From: Rhodopirellula bahusiensis
Lineage (GTDB): Bacteria; Planctomycetota; Planctomycetia; Pirellulales; Pirellulaceae
DNA: 64,000 nucleotides
NCBI RefSeq assembly: GCF_002727185.1
Contig: NZ_NIZW01000016.1
Coordinates: forward strand, 62,001 to 126,000
Reading direction: 5' to 3'
This document shows positions 18,106 to 27,324 of the stretch, in pieces. The position numbers and the translations under genes were made by a program. The notes beneath the pieces were generated by a model. The model was not told the DNA's origin. It saw nothing but the letters and a program-made list of their open reading frames with translations, and made no database searches. Position 1 is the stretch's first letter. Each line of letters opens with the position of its first letter.

Positions 18106-18786
18106 ATGCAAGATCGACTGCTATTGGTCGAAGATGACACCCATTTGGCAGCGATGGTCAGTGACTTCCTCCAAGAAAACGGTTTCTCGGTGGAGATCGA
18201 AAACGATGGCGAACTCGCCGCCAAACGAATTGTCCACAGTCGATTTGACGCGATTGTGTTGGACATCGGTTTACCTAGCATGAACGGGATCGATGTCTGC
18301 CGGGCCGTCCGAAATCACTTCTCTGGACCGATCATCGTTCTGACCGCTCGCGGGGAAGAAATTGACGAAGTCGTCGCGTTGGAAGTCGGCGCGGATGATT
18401 TCATGAGCAAACCGGTCCGCCCGCGTGCGCTGCTCGCTCGGTTGAAAAATCATTTGAGAAAGTCGGACTCACAGCTCACCGAAGAAGACCGAATCGTCGT
18501 TGGCGATATGATCGTCACACCCGCGAAACGTCAGGTAACGATCGCGGGCGACCAGGTCGATATGACCACTGCCGAATTCGACTTGATCGAATACCTTGCA
18601 TCGCGTGCTGGTTCGGTTGTCGCTCGCAAAGACATCTATGTCGATCTGCTGGGCCTGCCCTACGATGGCCTTGACCGTTCAATCGACTTGAGAGTCTCAC
18701 GGGTCCGACGCAAACTCGGCGACGACCCAAACCACCCCACGCGAATCAAATCGGTTCGCGGGGTTGGATACCTGATGGCAAAGTGA
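18106..18786 (+). CDS. orphan OmpR/RstA-type response regulator
   Basis: 226 aa. ATG 18106 is chosen because GAAGGA at 18091-18096 lies 9 bp upstream and the receiver begins at once (LLLVEDDTHLAAMV); the open frame upstream to 17959 has no receiver homology. Receiver: acidic pair ED, phosphorylation Asp in IVLDIGLPSMNG, Thr in VLTARG, Lys in DFMSKPVRP. The C-terminal winged helix has TTAEFDLIEYLA, YDGLDRSIDLRVSRVRRKLG and IKSVRGVGYL, closest in style to RstA. No histidine kinase is adjacent. It is convergent with the polyketide synthase gene, 30 bp between stops. Confidence 0.92.
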   Translation: MQDRLLLVEDDTHLAAMVSDFLQENGFSVEIENDGELAAKRIVHSRFDAIVLDIGLPSMNGIDVCRAVRNHFSGPIIVLTARGEEIDEVVALEVGADDFMSKPVRPRALLARLKNHLRKSDSQLTEEDRIVVGDMIVTPAKRQVTIAGDQVDMTTAEFDLIEYLASRAGSVVARKDIYVDLLGLPYDGLDRSIDLRVSRVRRKLGDDPNHPTRIKSVRGVGYLMAK

Positions 18787-18816
18787 ACGACGCCAATCAA
18801 ATCACTGGCGACTTCT

Positions 18817-21800
18817 TCACTTCGCCGTGGCGTGCTGTTCCATTCGCTTTGATAATTCGCGAGCTTGCTCGCCCATCAGCATCGTGAAGTGATCGCCATC
18901 GGCCTGTTCCACGATGACTTCTTTATCGAGCTGAGACGCCCAATCCAAGTGATCGGTCCAGCGTTCTCCCGACGAACCCTCCAACGCCGTCGTCTTCACC
19001 GGCAGGATCAATTGCACACTCGGGCCGGACGGGTCAATCTCATACGACTTGATGAACTGGACGTGTTGCCGACTGGTGTCAATCAACTTGCGAACCATCT
19101 CGGGTGACGCCGATTGACTGAGCACGCCCGCACGTTGAGCCTCTTCCAACACACGCTGCCAAATTCGGTCGGTACCACGGGCTTCTTCCAATTCTTCCGC
19201 AGGCAGATGCATGTCAGTCCCCGAGAACGCGTTGGAGAACTGAATCAGATCGGCGACGAACTGGACATCATCGTTTGGATCAACATTGCGATAAATCGAT
19301 GGAAGTGGTGTGTCCAACAAGGTCACCGACACGTCTTCGCGACCTTCCTTCTCCAAGCGATGGGCAAGCTCCAATGCAAAGATTCCGCCGGCAGACCATC
19401 CAATCAATCGAAGTTCGTCATCCGCGAATCGTTCTTGCACGAGAGCAACATACTCTTCCATCATGGCGTCCATCGACGCCGGTGGCTCGCTGACTCCGTC
19501 CGATCCACCGCCGACCAGAGCATGCACCGGTTGGTCTTCGTCCACTTGCTTCGAAAACTCCGTGTAGCATGCTGTTGATCCGCCAAGTGGGTGTATGCAT
19601 AGCCACGGCGATCGACTGCCCTCGGCTTTCAGCGGCACGATCAACGCGGTCTTGTCGCTTCCGGATTGCGCCGACTTCTCCGGTGCCTTTTTCATCTCGC
19701 CGTCTTCGTCGGCAAACTGCGACACGACATGTCCAACCAAGCTGTTGATGGATGGCGACTCGACGAGTGCTGACATCGGAATCGTGATCGCCAAGCGTTG
19801 CTCGAGATTGTTCTTCAATTCCATAGCGATCAAGGAATCCATGCCCAATTCGCTGAGTTTCTGCTTGACGTCAATTTGCTCCGCCTCCCACCCCATCAAT
19901 CGGGCGAGCTCGGAAGCGAAGTACTGACGCAACCGTTCCGTTCGTTCGGCTTCAGGAATCCCCGACAATTGCGATCGGAACTCGTGGTCAACCTGATCCG
20001 CCTTCGTTTTGGAATCACCTTGCGAGTGATCCGCAAACTCGGCGAAGAAAGGTCGGCTGCGACGCATACTTTTTGTCATCGCCGGCCAATCCACATCCAT
20101 CACGGCAACGTATCGATCCCCAGCTTCAATGAGTTGCTGCATGGTTTGCAGACACGCATCGGCGGGAAGCAGTCTCATTCCGCGAGATTCCAACTGCGAC
20201 GATCGGTCTTCCGTGGCGGCCATACCAGACTCGGCCCACGGGCCCCAGGCGATGCTGGTCGCTGGCAAACCTTGACCACGACGGTACTCGGCCAAAGAAT
20301 CCAAAAAGCTATTGGCCGCGGCATAGTTGGCTTGGCCAGGCGACCCCAGGCAAGCGGCGATGGACGAGAACAACACGAACGATTCGATCGGCAAGTCTTT
20401 CGTTGCGACGTGCAAGTTCCAGCCGCCTCGGACCTTGGGACTCATCGGAACGAGCAACTGATCCGATGTCATGTCCATCAACAACCCATCCTGCAAAACA
20501 CCGGCGGCGTGATAAACGTGACCAATCGGAGGCAGACCTCTGGGCAATTGCTCAAGCGCCGATCGCAGCGAGTCGAGGTCACCCACGTCACCTTGCAGCA
20601 CGGTCACTTTCGCGGAATCAGAATCCTTTGTCAGAGCTTCGATCTTTGCGGCGATTTCTCCGACCGGCTGACGACGAGAAAGCAATGCGATGCTGGTCGC
20701 GCCGTCGTCGATCAATTGTTTGGCTAGCTTCAACCCAATCGCACCGGTACCGCCAGTGATCAAGACAGTCGAATCAACCGGTTCTTCTTTCGCCCCGTCC
20801 GCATCAGCAGAATCAAGATCCACCTGCGTCGACATTCGCGTGATGACTTTGCCGATGTTCTTTCGCTGTGCCATGTAGCGGAACGTCTCGACCATTTCGG
20901 TTTGATCAAACTCGGTGCAAGCGATCGGTTGCAGGTCGCCCGCTTCGAATCGTTCAGCTAACTCGGCCCACAATTTTTCGATCTTCGCGGGACGTTGTCT
21001 CAACACGCGATCCAAATCGATCGCGTGGTAGGACAGATTGTCCTGGAACGGCAACAACCCCACTTTGCGATCTTGGTAAATGTCGGTCTTGCCGATCTCC
21101 AGGAAGCGACCGTAGGCATTGAGCACACTCAGGCTTTTCGGTATCGCTTCGCCCGGCAAGGAATTCAACACCACGTCCACTCCGTCGCCAGCAAAAACGC
21201 GTCGGATATCGTCCGCGAATTCGGTGGTCCGAGAGTTGAAGACATGCTTCACGCCACTGTTGCGCAGAAATTCGCGTTTCTCGTCGCTGCCCGCCGTCGC
21301 GATGATTTCGGCACCCAAATACTTCGCGATCTGCGTGGCGGCCAAACCAACTCCACCGGCCCCGGCGTGAATCAACACGCGTTCGCCGGGTTGAACATCG
21401 GCCAAATGCACAAGCCCATACCACGCGGTTAGAAACGCGATCGGGATTGTTGCGGCCTCAACGTCGTCAATATTGGCCGGGCGTTTGATCAGCGTGTACT
21501 CCGGCGTTTTGGCATGTGATCCAAAGCTGAACGGAGCGACTCCCATCACGTGGTCGCCAACTTGGAAGTGCTTTGCGTCCTTGCCGATCGCGGTGACGAC
21601 GCCCGAGCACTCGATGCCCAATGGCACGACCTTGTCGGTGATCCCGGGGTACAACCCCATCACTTTCAGCACATCGCTGAAGTTCAAACCCGCCGCATTC
21701 ACCCGCAGTTGAACTTCGCTTCCTTGAGGAGCATCAAGTTCCATTGGCTCGAAGTACAACGAATCGAAACTACCGGTTTGGCGGAATCGCAAACGGTGAG

Positions 21801-24800
21801 GCTGCGATGGAATCGCAACCGACGTCTCGCCGTCCGAATTCGCGGGAGCGTTTCGCTTCACCAATCGTCCCACGTGACGCGTGTCGTTCCGGTAGGCGAT
21901 GTGATCTTCTTCATCGGCCGCGACAATTTCAGCGATGGTCGCCGACGCATTGCCCTCTTCCGAAGCGGACGGATCCAAATCCAACAACGATGGTTTCAGA
22001 TCCGCGAGCTCCATCATCGCGACACGAATCATTCCCCACAATGGAGCATGAGCCAAATCGATCTTCGTCTCCGATTCGGAAACCGTTTGGGCTGCCTTCG
22101 TGCAATGCCACCAACCGCGAAAATGCTTCCCGACCGTGACGTGCTGAATGGCGGATCGAATTTGCTTCAGCGCCGACTGGCAAGCGACTTCCGCGTCGCC
22201 CGCCGGGTCACTTGGATCGCCGATGGAATCCCAGAGTGTGATGATCGCGGCGAGTGCGGACGTCGATTCCGATCGTTCGGCGAGCGACTTGAAGTCTCCC
22301 GTCAGATCGCCGGTGACAACCTCGGCCCCGAGACCAGCCAACTGCTTGGAAAGGGACTCTTGCAGCGACCCACCTTCGCCCAACAACCAAACTTGCTGCC
22401 CGCTCAAGTCACCTTCACCGTCGAGCGATTCAGTGGCCTGCCATTCAATCTGGTAGAGCGAATCATCCAGCGACTCCGCTGCACCACCGACGCGTCCGAC
22501 ACGAGTCACGCGAACGCCAGTCCACTCGGCGACGACCTCGTTCTGTTCATTGACCAGCCAAACGTCGCCTTCAACAAACTCGGGGTCGAGGACATCTCCC
22601 GGAGAAGTTCTTTTGCCGTAGGTGCGAAGTGTTCCGCTGGGTTGTTGATGCACCACTGCTCGCGAAACTTTCGTGGGCATGTAGGTTGCTTCGCTGAACG
22701 TGTCGTGATCAGGTCGCGGAACCAAAGCCGAGAATGTTTGCATCAGCGCATCGCCAAGAACGGGATGCAAAATGTAATCACCAAACTCAGCTCGCGTGGC
22801 TTCGTCACATTGGACTTGCCCCAACGCCTCGTCAATCGAGTAGTCGACGCGGTGCAACATTCGGAATCGCGGTCCGTACTCCAGTCGCCGATGCGACATC
22901 AAGTCATAGAACTCATCGTGATCCTTGCCACCAACAAATCGGTCAGCAACCGTTGCCATGCTTGTTGGTGAACCGACAGCATCCACCTTCGATGTTTCAT
23001 CAGCTTGTTCCGCGGGCACCAGCGATGCGGACATGTGCCGCTGCCATGGTTCCGTTGTATCGGAACGATCACGCGAGAACACTTCGAGAGACAAGCTCTC
23101 ATCAACGATGGTCTGGAAAGTTTTCCAACGGTCTTCGCTGACAAACATAGCCTGTTCGATATTCGCATCCGTGACCGCATGCGAGCCAGCACCGAAGCGA
23201 TCTCGGGCAGCGGCAAAAGCGACCTCCATGAACGCAGCACCGGGCAAGTTGACCGATCCTTGCACCGCGTGATCGGCCAAGAACTCTGGCGAACGGGCCG
23301 ACAACGCGTTTTCATACAAACGGCTCTGCAGTGCCGAGGGCAGCAACCTCCCCAGCATTGGATGCAACAATTCGCCGGATCCGGAACGACGCCGAGATGG
23401 ATCCTCGACGATTTCATCCGTTGGATCCAACCAGTAACGTTGGCGATCAAATGGGTAGGTCGGCAAAACCAATCGCTGTCGTTTCCAAGGTCGATCAAAC
23501 GCCCTCCAATCAATCTTGCCGCCGCGAGCGTGAACGTCGCCCACCGCTTCGTACAAAATTGATTCGTCATCCTTGCCCGACCGTAGCGACGTCGTCCAGG
23601 TTGCAGAAGAATCCGGCAAACAACGCTTCCCCATGCCAGTCAAAATGGGCGACGGCCCAACTTCCAACATGACATCGATGTCCATCTCCGCCAGCGTTCG
23701 CATGCTGGGTTCAAAACGGACCGCGTTGCGAATGTGATCGCACAAATAATTCGCGTCCCACGCCTTGTTCCACTGCTCACCAGTCAAATTGCTGATCAAT
23801 GGAATGCGAGGTGATTTGAATTCGCATTGCTCTGCAAGCTCACGGAATTCATCCAGCATCGGCTCCATCAATTGCGAATGAAACGCGTGCGATACTTGCA
23901 ACGCTTTCGAAGCGACACCGGCTTCCTCGCAGTGCTTTGCGAAAGCATCGAGTTCCGATTGCGGGCCGGAAACGACGGTGTTCTGCGGCCCATTCTCCGC
24001 GGCGATCGAAAGCGACCCACCACCTGATGTTTCAAATTCTCGAAGATGCTTCGCGATGACATCCGTCGATTCAAACATGGCTGTCATGCCACCGCCGGCG
24101 GGCAACTCGCCCATCAAACGACCGCGATGAGCGATCAAGTTCAACGCATCTTCCAACGAAACGACCCCGGCAATGCAAGCCGCGGCAAATTCTCCGACGC
24201 TGTGTCCCAAAACAACGTTTGGTTTCAAGCCCCACGACAACCAAAGCTGAGCAAGTGAATACTCAATCGCGAACAGTGCGGGTTGGGTGTATCGGGTTTG
24301 ATGGACCAGTTCCGAATCGGGTCCGTCACCGTACAGCACATCTAGCAAGCGTTTGGGCAGGACCTTCGAAAGGAGTTCGTCGCACCGCGTCATCGCCTCG
24401 CGAAAAACGGGCTGAGTTTCGAACAAACCTTTTCCCATGCCCGGCGATTGCGCACCTTGGCCGGTGAACAAAAACGCGGTGCGAGTCGCTCGGCTCGTCA
24501 CGGTTTGCCCGTTGCGGATGCCGGGACCTTTCTTGCCTTTGCTCAACTGAGTCAACTGCTCACCGAGTTGAGCCGCGTCCTCGAATACAACGGCAGTTCG
24601 ATGGGTGTGATGAACACGTCCGACGTTCATCGTGTGGGCGACATCCACGACGTTGTCATCCGTGCGGTCGAGATGCTGTTTCAAACGCGATGCAACGTCG
24701 GCGATGGCGGCTTCGCTTTTGCCACTCAGGTTCAACACATGCCGGGTGCGATCCTTTAATTTTGAATCAGCTGAACCGGCGGGCTCAACCGTATCCGTCG

Positions 24801-26241
24801 CCACATACTGCTGCATCACCAAGTGCGTGTTCGCACCACCGAACCCGAACGAACTGACTCCGGCAACAAGCGGTTCATCATCGACCGGCCAAGGTGGTGA
24901 CTGAGCAGGGATCACGATGCGCGAACGCTTCAACGACATTCGCGGGTTGAGCTTTTTCAAATGAAGCTGGCCGGGAATGGTTTGGTGACGCATCATCAGC
25001 AACAGTTTGATGATGCCAGCCACGCCCGAGACCGTTTCCATGTGGCCCACGTTGGCTTTGACACTGGTCACATAGCACGGCGGGTCGACGCCAGGTTTTC
25101 CGGAGAAGACTTGCGTCAGTGCGTCGACTTCGATCGGGTCGCCCAACGGCGTTCCGGTTCCATGCGCTTCGATGTAGTTGACTCGAGACGCAGGCAAGCC
25201 CGCTTCGCGAAGGGCGGTGCGAATGACGGCTTGTTGCGACACACCATTGGGAGCGGTGATGCCGCTTGTTCGACCGTCTTGGTTGGTCGCGCTAGCCAGG
25301 ATGGTTCCCCAAATGTGATCGCCATCGCGTTCCGCATCACTCAATCGCTTCAACAACAGCATGCCGCAGCCTTCGCCGCGAACGTAGCCGTTGGCATCAG
25401 CATCGAAAGGACGGCATTGACCATCCGGTGACAACATTCGTGCTTTGGAAAACGCGATCGTTGTTTCAGGGGTCAAGATCGCGTTCACGCCACCGGCGAG
25501 CGCCGCATCGCACTCACCCGCACGCAAACTTTGCACGGCCAGATGAATGGCCATCGTCGATGATGAACACGCAGTGTCGATTGCCATGCTGGGACCGCGA
25601 AGGTCCATGATGTAGGACAGCCGATTGGCCGCGATCGACAGCGCGTTGCCTGTCCCGACGTGCGCATCGATGTACTGGTAGTAGCCGTCGTAGGTCGACG
25701 GGACTTTGGAATAGTCGGTGCCACCAATTCCGACATAAGCACCAACGGGAGTGCCCGCCAAACTGGACACCGGGATGCCGGCGACCTCAAACGCTTCCCA
25801 GCTGACTTCCAACAGCAATCGTTGCTGGGGATCCATCCGCGCCGCTTCGCGAGGCGAGATCCCAAAGAACTTGGGGTCGAACTGATCGATGTTGTCGACC
25901 ATCCCCGCTCGACGGACCGACATGCGTCCGGCTTTTTGACCGGTTGGATCGTAGAGTTCATCCACGTCCCAGCGTTCTGGCGGGATCTCGGCGGTTGCAT
26001 CGATCCCTTCCGAAATCACCTTCCAATACGCATCCAAATCCGGCGCCCCCGGAAACCGACACGACACTCCCACGATCGCAATCGCCTCGGCGGACGATTT
26101 CAATTGGCCGGAAACAGCGGGTTTGACGGCGGGAGAGGGCGTCGACGACGACGAACGGGCCAAGCGTTTTCGCAGTGCTGCTCTCTGGTCTGGAGAGAGC
26201 TTCGCGAGACGTTCGGAAAGGTCACGTTCGGGTGAATTCAC
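18817..26241 (-). CDS. single-module highly reducing type I polyketide synthase with thioesterase
   Basis: 2474 aa in one chain. KS: Cys225 (DTACSSS), His360 (EAHGTGT), His400 (NVGHME). AT: Ser681 in GHSVGE, with HAFH at 785-788, which predicts malonyl-CoA. DH: His991 in HAVQGSVNLPG and Asp1164 in HPVLGDALMQ. A non-catalytic stretch of about 230 residues (1250-1480) follows. ER near 1480-1800: NADPH loop HAGAGGVGLAATQ. KR near 1825-2020: TGGTGAIG, Ser1960, Tyr1973, Asn1977. ACP: Ser2136 in LGMDSL. TE: Ser2283 in GWSAGG with a late His in DHFTM. No methyltransferase motif is seen. All domains look active, so iterative synthesis of a saturated or partly reduced polyketide or fatty acid released by the TE is predicted. 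No phosphopantetheinyl transferase or tailoring gene is adjacent. Confidence 0.95.
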   Translation of the reverse strand: MNSPERDLSERLAKLSPDQRAALRKRLARSSSSTPSPAVKPAVSGQLKSSAEAIAIVGVSCRFPGAPDLDAYWKVISEGIDATAEIPPERWDVDELYDPTGQKAGRMSVRRAGMVDNIDQFDPKFFGISPREAARMDPQQRLLLEVSWEAFEVAGIPVSSLAGTPVGAYVGIGGTDYSKVPSTYDGYYQYIDAHVGTGNALSIAANRLSYIMDLRGPSMAIDTACSSSTMAIHLAVQSLRAGECDAALAGGVNAILTPETTIAFSKARMLSPDGQCRPFDADANGYVRGEGCGMLLLKRLSDAERDGDHIWGTILASATNQDGRTSGITAPNGVSQQAVIRTALREAGLPASRVNYIEAHGTGTPLGDPIEVDALTQVFSGKPGVDPPCYVTSVKANVGHMETVSGVAGIIKLLLMMRHQTIPGQLHLKKLNPRMSLKRSRIVIPAQSPPWPVDDEPLVAGVSSFGFGGANTHLVMQQYVATDTVEPAGSADSKLKDRTRHVLNLSGKSEAAIADVASRLKQHLDRTDDNVVDVAHTMNVGRVHHTHRTAVVFEDAAQLGEQLTQLSKGKKGPGIRNGQTVTSRATRTAFLFTGQGAQSPGMGKGLFETQPVFREAMTRCDELLSKVLPKRLLDVLYGDGPDSELVHQTRYTQPALFAIEYSLAQLWLSWGLKPNVVLGHSVGEFAAACIAGVVSLEDALNLIAHRGRLMGELPAGGGMTAMFESTDVIAKHLREFETSGGGSLSIAAENGPQNTVVSGPQSELDAFAKHCEEAGVASKALQVSHAFHSQLMEPMLDEFRELAEQCEFKSPRIPLISNLTGEQWNKAWDANYLCDHIRNAVRFEPSMRTLAEMDIDVMLEVGPSPILTGMGKRCLPDSSATWTTSLRSGKDDESILYEAVGDVHARGGKIDWRAFDRPWKRQRLVLPTYPFDRQRYWLDPTDEIVEDPSRRRSGSGELLHPMLGRLLPSALQSRLYENALSARSPEFLADHAVQGSVNLPGAAFMEVAFAAARDRFGAGSHAVTDANIEQAMFVSEDRWKTFQTIVDESLSLEVFSRDRSDTTEPWQRHMSASLVPAEQADETSKVDAVGSPTSMATVADRFVGGKDHDEFYDLMSHRRLEYGPRFRMLHRVDYSIDEALGQVQCDEATRAEFGDYILHPVLGDALMQTFSALVPRPDHDTFSEATYMPTKVSRAVVHQQPSGTLRTYGKRTSPGDVLDPEFVEGDVWLVNEQNEVVAEWTGVRVTRVGRVGGAAESLDDSLYQIEWQATESLDGEGDLSGQQVWLLGEGGSLQESLSKQLAGLGAEVVTGDLTGDFKSLAERSESTSALAAIITLWDSIGDPSDPAGDAEVACQSALKQIRSAIQHVTVGKHFRGWWHCTKAAQTVSESETKIDLAHAPLWGMIRVAMMELADLKPSLLDLDPSASEEGNASATIAEIVAADEEDHIAYRNDTRHVGRLVKRNAPANSDGETSVAIPSQPHRLRFRQTGSFDSLYFEPMELDAPQGSEVQLRVNAAGLNFSDVLKVMGLYPGITDKVVPLGIECSGVVTAIGKDAKHFQVGDHVMGVAPFSFGSHAKTPEYTLIKRPANIDDVEAATIPIAFLTAWYGLVHLADVQPGERVLIHAGAGGVGLAATQIAKYLGAEIIATAGSDEKREFLRNSGVKHVFNSRTTEFADDIRRVFAGDGVDVVLNSLPGEAIPKSLSVLNAYGRFLEIGKTDIYQDRKVGLLPFQDNLSYHAIDLDRVLRQRPAKIEKLWAELAERFEAGDLQPIACTEFDQTEMVETFRYMAQRKNIGKVITRMSTQVDLDSADADGAKEEPVDSTVLITGGTGAIGLKLAKQLIDDGATSIALLSRRQPVGEIAAKIEALTKDSDSAKVTVLQGDVGDLDSLRSALEQLPRGLPPIGHVYHAAGVLQDGLLMDMTSDQLLVPMSPKVRGGWNLHVATKDLPIESFVLFSSIAACLGSPGQANYAAANSFLDSLAEYRRGQGLPATSIAWGPWAESGMAATEDRSSQLESRGMRLLPADACLQTMQQLIEAGDRYVAVMDVDWPAMTKSMRRSRPFFAEFADHSQGDSKTKADQVDHEFRSQLSGIPEAERTERLRQYFASELARLMGWEAEQIDVKQKLSELGMDSLIAMELKNNLEQRLAITIPMSALVESPSINSLVGHVVSQFADEDGEMKKAPEKSAQSGSDKTALIVPLKAEGSRSPWLCIHPLGGSTACYTEFSKQVDEDQPVHALVGGGSDGVSEPPASMDAMMEEYVALVQERFADDELRLIGWSAGGIFALELAHRLEKEGREDVSVTLLDTPLPSIYRNVDPNDDVQFVADLIQFSNAFSGTDMHLPAEELEEARGTDRIWQRVLEEAQRAGVLSQSASPEMVRKLIDTSRQHVQFIKSYEIDPSGPSVQLILPVKTTALEGSSGERWTDHLDWASQLDKEVIVEQADGDHFTMLMGEQARELSKRMEQHATAK

Positions 26242-26498
26242 GATGCAGTGTTCAGGTTAGATGTTCAGGCGGAAGGCGAACGAATTCGCGAAGCCAAGAT
26301 TACTTCACAAGTTTGCTTAAGCGACGAAGAATTACCAGCACGGAGGCGACTTCTCAAAGCCTTGATTGTGAGTCGTCGTTTGGATCATTTGCATCTATAC
26401 TAACGCCCAAACCGCCTGACCAATCGGCCCGCGTCCCGTCGGAGCGGTCCGCCAAGTTTCGCCAGACGTCTTCCTTCCCTTTTGCCAACGATTTCTTG
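26242..26498. other. divergent intergenic region between PKS and zinc-ribbon membrane protein
   Basis: 257 bp with no credible ORF. It must hold promoters for both divergent genes. The octamer TGTTCAGG occurs twice, 13 bp apart (26249-26256 and 26262-26269), just upstream of the PKS start, and an AT-richer stretch lies near 26295-26345. No confident -35/-10 pair could be assigned. Confidence 0.4.
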
Positions 26499-27320
26499 AT
26501 GCCGATTCGCTTGCAATGCTCCTGTGGCAAACAACTCAGCGTCCGCGACGAATTTGCCGGAAAAGCGGTGAAATGCCCCAGCTGCAGCAAGGCAATTCGC
26601 GTGCCGGCAGCAGGAGGGGGGGGTAAGCCGGCTGCGGCACGAGCCGCCAAGCCAAAAGCAGCAGCCGCTCGTCCGGCCGCAGCTCGCCCCGCACCCGCGG
26701 CGTCTCAATCGGACTCTCTGGACGATTTATTCGCGGAAGAAGGCTTCGATCGCCAGGTTTTCGCGGTCTGCCCGGCCTGCAAATCCGAGATGGCAGCCGG
26801 CGCGGTGCTTTGCACCAAATGCGGCTACAACAAAGAGACCGGCACCAGCGTCGAAAGCCACAAAGTTGCCGGCGTCGACATCGACATGGGCACACTGGCC
26901 CTGATGAAGGCCGAACAAGACATGGTTCGCGATGTGGCGTTGCAAGAAAAAATGCAAAAAGGCGCCGGCATGCCGCCGTGGATGCTGGCGTTGATCCTCT
27001 TCATCCTCGGCAGCGCCGTCACGATCGCGGTTTTGGCAGTGAACGCTTCCCGCCGAGTCGAACAATTGCAGTTCAAACCGCTGCAAATGTTCTGCAACCT
27101 CGGTGGCGCCGCGTTTGCGATGGTCGCCATCGGATCGGTGCTGACCCTGATCGCTCGTGCTTTCAAAGTCAGCCGCAACGAAGGGTTGCTGTCGCTGACA
27201 ATTCTGTACGTTCCGATCTTTGTCATCCGACACTTCCGAGACAACTGGAAAGCGGCGATGACCGCCATCATCTGCGGCGGTTGCGCCGGCGGTTTCTTTG
27301 CCGCCGCCTCTCGCATGTGA
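26499..27320 (+). CDS. zinc-ribbon membrane protein
   Basis: 273 aa from ATG 26499 (MPIRLQCSCGKQL); the frame is open further upstream but that part overlaps the PKS start. Residues 1-35 form a ribbon with CSCG and CPSCSKAIRVP, as commonly seen at the front of planctomycete proteins. An Ala/Lys/Pro-rich linker follows, then a second ribbon (CPACKSE, CTKCGYNKETG). The C-terminal half has about three TM segments (MLALILFILGSAVTIAVLAV, FAMVAIGSVLTLIARAF, MTAIICGGCAGGFFAA). Function unknown. The stop lies 4 bp from the stop of the convergent ATP-grasp gene. Confidence 0.8.
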   Translation: MPIRLQCSCGKQLSVRDEFAGKAVKCPSCSKAIRVPAAGGGGKPAAARAAKPKAAAARPAAARPAPAASQSDSLDDLFAEEGFDRQVFAVCPACKSEMAAGAVLCTKCGYNKETGTSVESHKVAGVDIDMGTLALMKAEQDMVRDVALQEKMQKGAGMPPWMLALILFILGSAVTIAVLAVNASRRVEQLQFKPLQMFCNLGGAAFAMVAIGSVLTLIARAFKVSRNEGLLSLTILYVPIFVIRHFRDNWKAAMTAIICGGCAGGFFAAASRM

Positions 27321-27324
27321 TCCA

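Noticed and set aside
21550-22971. 473-residue plus-strand ORF inside the PKS
   Set aside because: Entirely antisense to the conserved DH/ER part of the PKS; composition is Arg/His/Ser-rich shadow coding with no domain.
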